Assembly (NCBI GenBank): GCA_963847345.1
Contig: CAWJZU010000020.1
Coordinates: forward strand, 488,399 to 552,398
Direction of reading: 5' to 3'
DNA from: DATARH01 sp963847345
GTDB lineage: Bacteria > Pseudomonadota > Alphaproteobacteria > ATCC43930 > CGMCC-115725
DNA: 64,000 nt
Position 1 is the first letter of the stretch; the number at the start of each line of letters is the position of its first letter. The notes under the pieces were generated by a model that saw only the letters and a program-made list of their open reading frames with translations, had not been told where the DNA came from and made no database searches. The translations under genes and the position numbers were made by a program. This document shows positions 60,398-64,000 of the stretch, piece by piece.

Positions 60398-60640
60398 ATG
60401 GCAATTCCGACTGATCCCGACACGCTTCTCGGGCGCCGGGAGAACGCCGCAGCTCTGACGGAAGCTGGTTTCAAGACCGCGAAAACAACGTTGGCCACTT
60501 TGGCCGTACGCGGTGGCGGCCCGCCGTTTCAGAAATTTGGCCGATTTCCGCTGTACCGCTGGGGTAACTCGCTCGAATGGGCACGGTCGCGCTTAAGCAA
60601 AGTCGTTACCTCGACTAGCGAACTTGACAGCGCCGCTTGA
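60398..60640 (+). CDS. Small HTH protein, excisionase/AlpA-like
   Basis: 80 residues. LLGRRENAAALTEAGFKTAK followed by TTLATLAVRGGGPPFQKFGR and FPLYRWGNSLEWARSRLSK is the winged-helix pattern of MerR-like/AlpA or excisionase proteins: helix, turn, recognition helix, then GGGPPFxKxGRxxxY wing. In integrative elements such proteins direct excision or activate replication genes. Start ATG 60398 is preceded by GGGAA. It overlaps the following frame by 17 bp. Confidence 0.8.
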   Translation: MAIPTDPDTLLGRRENAAALTEAGFKTAKTTLATLAVRGGGPPFQKFGRFPLYRWGNSLEWARSRLSKVVTSTSELDSAA

Positions 60641-60992
60641 AACATGGAGCCGAAATGCGACGGTTGAGGATTGCTTTGCTGAACGGCAAGCGGTTTCTGA
60701 TAGCACACATGCCGCGCCAGCGCCAGCCGCGCCGGCACTCCGCGTAATCATCTCGGCGTCGTATCGCTGTGGTGCCGAGGTGCTGCTCGTTGATAGCGGC
60801 CCTCTGCCTGACCTGGCCGCCGTAGCCGACGTGCTGAGCGAGATTGACGGCGCGCTCGATACCAATGCGGACCTGATGTTCGAGCGCGGCGCCGAGCTGG
60901 TCATTCGCGTCGCCGAACGGCGGTTTCAGCGCCACTACGAGCCGCTGCCGCGCCGGCAAAAGCCCGTCGCTCGTTCGTTGCAATTCCGATGA
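60624..60992 (+). CDS. Hypothetical element-encoded protein, 122 residues
   Basis: No family recognised. A TTG at 60624 is the only reasonable start; it overlaps the HTH gene and its end overlaps the primase start by 4 bp (ATGA), so it is part of the same operon. Ala/Pro-rich linker near residue 30 (THAAPAPAAPALRVIISAS), then a compact segment (EVLLVDSGPLPDLAAVADVL, MFERGAELVIRVAERRFQRH). A small DNA-replication accessory protein is possible but unsupported. Confidence 0.55.
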   Translation: MTAPLETWSRNATVEDCFAERQAVSDSTHAAPAPAAPALRVIISASYRCGAEVLLVDSGPLPDLAAVADVLSEIDGALDTNADLMFERGAELVIRVAERRFQRHYEPLPRRQKPVARSLQFR

Positions 60993-63406
60993 ACGCCGCT
61001 TTCGAAACGCTCGCGGCCGAACGGCGCTGGCTCAACTGGCGCAATGAGAAGCGAGGCAACGACGACCGGCTCACGAAAGTCCCTTATCAGCCCAGTGCGT
61101 TGCGTGCAAAGGCTGACGATCCGTCAACCTGGACGACCCGCGCCGCCGTCGAAGCTGGCGTTCCCAATGTCGTTAATGGCCTCGGCGGCGGCATCGGGAT
61201 CGTGCTCGGCGACCTCGGCGACGGAAGCGGGCTTGGCGGCATCGATCTCGATACATGCCGAAACGAGGACGGCACATTAGAAGCATGGGCCGCTGAGGTC
61301 ATACAACGGTTCGGGTCTTACACTGAGGTATCACCTAGCGGCACAGGGGTTAAAATATTCTTCCGGCACCGCATGGAAGACTTAGCATCGATTCTACCGA
61401 TTATAGGCCGGGACGGAGACAAACAACGTTACGGTCGTAGCTTCAAGCGTGGCGGACTAAAGAACCATCCGCCAGCCATTGAATTATTCCTAAACCTCCG
61501 TTTTTTCACCGTTACGGAACAGCACCTGGCATGGACATCGGGCTTTATCGCGACTATTGCACCGGAGAAATTGGTTTGGCTGCTGAAGGATTACGGCCCG
61601 GCATTCGCCGCTAGGGATAAGGATAACGGTAATAAGAAGAAGACGAAGAGCGGCGGTCGAGATAACTCCCGATCCGCAGCCGCCTACCGTCTAGGCCGTG
61701 AACTGCGCCGCGCTGGCGCGACTTTCGAGGAGATGTGCGACGCGCTGCGCACCGATCCTGAAACGGACGAATGGTACAAAGAAAAAGGCGACAAGCGGCA
61801 GCTACAACGCATCTGGGACAAGGCTGAAAAATCAGCCGGCCGCAATCTGCCAATCATCAATCTCGGCGGTGGCAAGCTGCCCATGAATATCGACGCTGCC
61901 GAGGGGCTGCTGATACAGCACGATCCCGAGGTTTATCAGCGGGGTGATATGGTTGTTCGTGCAGCGAAGGAGTTGGTGACGGTCGCCGATCATCGGCAGG
62001 CACTCGCCATGCGAATGGTTCCGATCAAGGCGGTTCATCTGGTTGATCGGCTGACGCGGGTTGTGGATTTCAAGCGGTATGACGCGCGGTCGGAGGAATG
62101 GGTCTCGACCAATTGCCCGTTTGATCTCGCCACGGCCTATTTAGAGCGGGTCGGCGATTGGAAACTTTCTATCCTGACCGGCATCATCGACGCGCCGACA
62201 CTGCGCTCTGACGGATCGGTTCTCGACCAGCCTGGATATGACGAGCCGACTGGCATTCTCTATGTGCCGTCCGGTTCCTATTACGCGATAGGGTCGGACC
62301 TCACACAAAAGCGAGCACGCGCGGCGCTGGACGCACTCTGCAAGCTGCTAAAGGGCTTTCCCTTCGTCGACGAGAATGGGGAAGATGCAACCAGCAAGTC
62401 GTCGCCTAGCCGTTCGGTCGCATTATCCGCGATCCTGACCGCAATTACCCGTCGTTCGATCGCCCACGCGCCGCTGCATGCATTCACAGCGCCGGTCATG
62501 GGCTCTGGCAAGAGCAAGCTAGTCGATATCGCCAGCATGATCGCGACCGGGCACGAGGCGCCGGTTCTGAGCCAAGGCAAAACCGAAGAGGAAATGGAAA
62601 AACGGCTCGGAGCGGCGCTGATTGCCGGGGACGCGCTGATCTCATTTGACAACTGCGAACAGCCGCTCGGTGGCGAATTGCTATGCCAAGCCCTTACGCA
62701 ACGAACGTTGAAGGTCCGACCGCTCGGGAAATCAATGCTTGTGTCGCTGCCGACCGACGCGCTGTTCGCCGCGACCGGCAACAACCTGATCATCGCCGGC
62801 GACATGACCCGGCGGACGATTGTCGCGACGCTCGACCCGAAAGTAGAGAGGCCGGAGCTTCGGGAGTTTGACGCCGATCCGCTCGAGATCATCCGCGCCG
62901 ATCGCGCGACCTACGTTGCTGCCGCCTTGACCGTACTCCGGGCTTTCATCGACGCCGGCATGCCGGCTCAAGGCGCGAAGCCGCTCGGATCGTTCGGCGA
63001 CTGGTCCCGCAAGGTACGCGACGCTCTCCTATGGATGGGCGAGCCCGATCCCTGCCTGACGATGGAGCGCGCCCGTGTCGAGGACCCGCAGACCCAGGCG
63101 CTCGTCGAGGTGCTAACGCAATGGGTCGAGACGATCGGAGACCACGGCGTGAGCGTGAAACGCGCGATCGAATACGCGAACGAACAGACGCACGGAAACG
63201 GTGCATTTGACGCGCCGGAATCCAAAAACGCGGACTTGCGAGAGGCATTGCTCGCCGTCGCCGGTGACCGCGGCGCGATTAGCAGCATGCGTCTTGCCAA
63301 GTACTTATCGAGGAATAAAGGGAAGATTGTCAATGGATTACGTATCGAACAAGACCTCACAGTCGAGCACGGTGGGGCCGCGCGCTGGCGGGTCACCCAA
63401 GGGTGA
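60989..63406 (+). CDS. Prim-pol/primase with P-loop ATPase (helicase-like) domain
   Basis: 805 residues. N-terminal prim-pol-like region: RRWLNWRNEKRGNDDRLTKV and VPYQPS, GIGIVLGDLGDGSGLGGIDL with D-x-D metal residues, SPSGTGVKIFFRH, and NHPPAIELFLNLRFFTVTEQ. A PriCT-like helical segment (AAYRLGRELRRAGATFEEMC) and a P-loop domain follow, with Walker A APVMGSGKSKLVDIASMI near residue 505 and a Walker B-like DALISFDNCEQP. The architecture is that of satellite or integrative-element replication proteins, probably primase plus helicase loader or helicase. It is the largest gene of the element. A scrap of a relative is found at 53167-53271. Confidence 0.85.
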   Translation: MNAAFETLAAERRWLNWRNEKRGNDDRLTKVPYQPSALRAKADDPSTWTTRAAVEAGVPNVVNGLGGGIGIVLGDLGDGSGLGGIDLDTCRNEDGTLEAWAAEVIQRFGSYTEVSPSGTGVKIFFRHRMEDLASILPIIGRDGDKQRYGRSFKRGGLKNHPPAIELFLNLRFFTVTEQHLAWTSGFIATIAPEKLVWLLKDYGPAFAARDKDNGNKKKTKSGGRDNSRSAAAYRLGRELRRAGATFEEMCDALRTDPETDEWYKEKGDKRQLQRIWDKAEKSAGRNLPIINLGGGKLPMNIDAAEGLLIQHDPEVYQRGDMVVRAAKELVTVADHRQALAMRMVPIKAVHLVDRLTRVVDFKRYDARSEEWVSTNCPFDLATAYLERVGDWKLSILTGIIDAPTLRSDGSVLDQPGYDEPTGILYVPSGSYYAIGSDLTQKRARAALDALCKLLKGFPFVDENGEDATSKSSPSRSVALSAILTAITRRSIAHAPLHAFTAPVMGSGKSKLVDIASMIATGHEAPVLSQGKTEEEMEKRLGAALIAGDALISFDNCEQPLGGELLCQALTQRTLKVRPLGKSMLVSLPTDALFAATGNNLIIAGDMTRRTIVATLDPKVERPELREFDADPLEIIRADRATYVAAALTVLRAFIDAGMPAQGAKPLGSFGDWSRKVRDALLWMGEPDPCLTMERARVEDPQTQALVEVLTQWVETIGDHGVSVKRAIEYANEQTHGNGAFDAPESKNADLREALLAVAGDRGAISSMRLAKYLSRNKGKIVNGLRIEQDLTVEHGGAARWRVTQG

Positions 63407-63835
63407 ATGGTGACGATGGAGATCATGGTGACGATGTGTATTAAGCGCGCTTGGAACTGTCAGAGACAGACAGTTGACAGATACATGACAGTTCTAGGGG
63501 GTACTGAAAACAACCTCACCAACCCCACCAACGTCACCCGCTTCAGTTCTTGCTGGGGCGCATCGCGCCCGGAGCCGCCGCCACATGAGGCGCGCTTCCA
63601 ATCCCGCGTCTGGCGCTCAGGAGCACCGAACCGAACATGACCTCCACGACATGGCCGGGGCGAAGGGAGACGATCGTTCGCACGGTCGGTCATGGAGTGT
63701 TGCCGCGTTCCTGCTTGCGCCGGTCAGCAGCGCCCGCGCCTTGGCGCATCGCTCATCCGCAGATGGCTCGCCGTTGTCCCCTACCGCCCGCCGGGCGCGC
63801 GTGCTCCAGGAGTAGGTCGCGGAGATCAGGATCGC
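63407..63835. other. Non-coding stretch after the primase gene
   Basis: No gene is supported. A 12-bp direct repeat ATGGTGACGATG occurs at 63407-63418 and again about 20 bp on. The dyad cluster at 63454-63494 is listed separately. On the minus strand a start ATG at 63839 overlaps the stop of the right-end gene (ATGA) and opens a short frame (MSDPDLRDLLLEHARPAGGR) that stops after 28 codons; a frame change would extend it, so a broken small gene is possible. Confidence 0.4.
63454..63494. promoter_or_regulatory. TGACAG dyad cluster downstream of the primase gene
   Basis: GAACTGTCA (63454-63462) and its exact complement TGACAGTTC (63486-63494) flank a spacer that contains two more partial copies (ACAGACAG, GTTGACAG). 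Spacing of repeats is near 8-12 bp. An operator for an element repressor, or an iteron-like replication origin next to the primase, would both fit. Basis is sequence only. Confidence 0.4.
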
Positions 63836-64000
63836 TCATCGCATGTCGAGCACCGTGCGGGCCTGCTCCTCGCTTATGCCGGCGCGCATCAGCAGCGCAA
63901 CGATCTTTTGTTCAAGTTCCAGGATACTTAGATCGGGAAACAGCGGCACGTCGTTTTTGCCCGTGACTTGGGAGGGGATAAGCCGCGCCACCAGTGTAAC
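63836..64000 (-). CDS. C-terminal part of an unidentified element gene running off the right end
   Basis: 54 codons are open from the window edge to TGA at 63836-63838. The peptide VTLVARLIPSQVTGKNDVPL, then FPDLSILELEQKIVALLMRA and GISEEQARTVLDMR, has a natural amphipathic-helix look and normal codon use. No family can be named from this much. It is opposite in strand to the integrase-primase operon, so the element has at least two transcription units. Confidence 0.6.
   Translation of the reverse strand, partial: VTLVARLIPSQVTGKNDVPLFPDLSILELEQKIVALLMRAGISEEQARTVLDMR

Noticed and set aside
63407..63640. Plus-strand frame after the primase
   Set aside because: Starts in a direct repeat, passes through the dyad cluster and has a random-looking Pro/Arg-rich end.

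Overview
The window is GC-rich chromosomal DNA from an alphaproteobacterium. The evidence is the short alphaproteobacterial form of HemF, a long-form LeuA, a Tim44-like protein, and an rpmI-rplT-pheST block with GC-rich codon use. I cannot fix the order or genus from sequence alone. Genes are dense and housekeeping genes alternate with two accessory regions.

Layout. 1-10 kb: end of hemF, a frameshifted Tim44-like gene, an aldo/keto reductase, leuA behind a probable attenuator, a DUF1223 protein, a DenD/OtnI-type pair for C4 sugar acids, and a Tat-type branched-chain/amide ABC substrate-binding protein. 10-20 kb: small membrane and antitoxin-like genes, panE, a sugar aminotransferase and NAD-dependent epimerase pair, a hydrolase, a SnoaL-like protein, lysS, RidA and an isolated GH17 glucanase with its own operator-like tandem repeat. 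20-28 kb: rpmI-rplT, an attenuator-like terminator, pheST, two GNAT genes, sseA, alaX and a cysteine synthase.

28.4-49.2 kb: about 21 kb, all on the minus strand, most genes overlapping or a few bases apart. It starts with an ABC polysaccharide exporter (wzm, wzt with a C-terminal cargo domain). Then come a Zn-ribbon methyltransferase with a long helical tail, a 918-residue double glycosyltransferase, three further GT4 enzymes, an SGNH hydrolase, a second methyltransferase, two AsnB-type amidotransferases, three SDR sugar-nucleotide enzymes and WecB. This reads as a pathway for a Wzm/Wzt-exported surface glycan containing amidated and O-modified sugars. The methyltransferase may cap the chain and be read by Wzt.

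49.2-58 kb: a decayed stretch, tRNA-Val, a ribA gene with a degenerate RibB-like half, an LVIVD beta-propeller gene, a scrap of mobile-element primase, and an HAE1-type RND efflux pair. 58.18 kb to the right end: the left part of an integrative element. A 47-nt 3' fragment of tRNA-Pro(GGG) marks the attachment site. It is followed by repeats, a tyrosine recombinase, small accessory genes, a HTH protein and a large prim-pol/helicase-like protein. The right end of the element lies outside the window.

Caution for any reader: about ten conserved genes, including the essential pheT, contain single-base frame disruptions, mostly +1. These look like sequence or assembly errors, so frameshifted genes are listed as whole CDS with the break noted.
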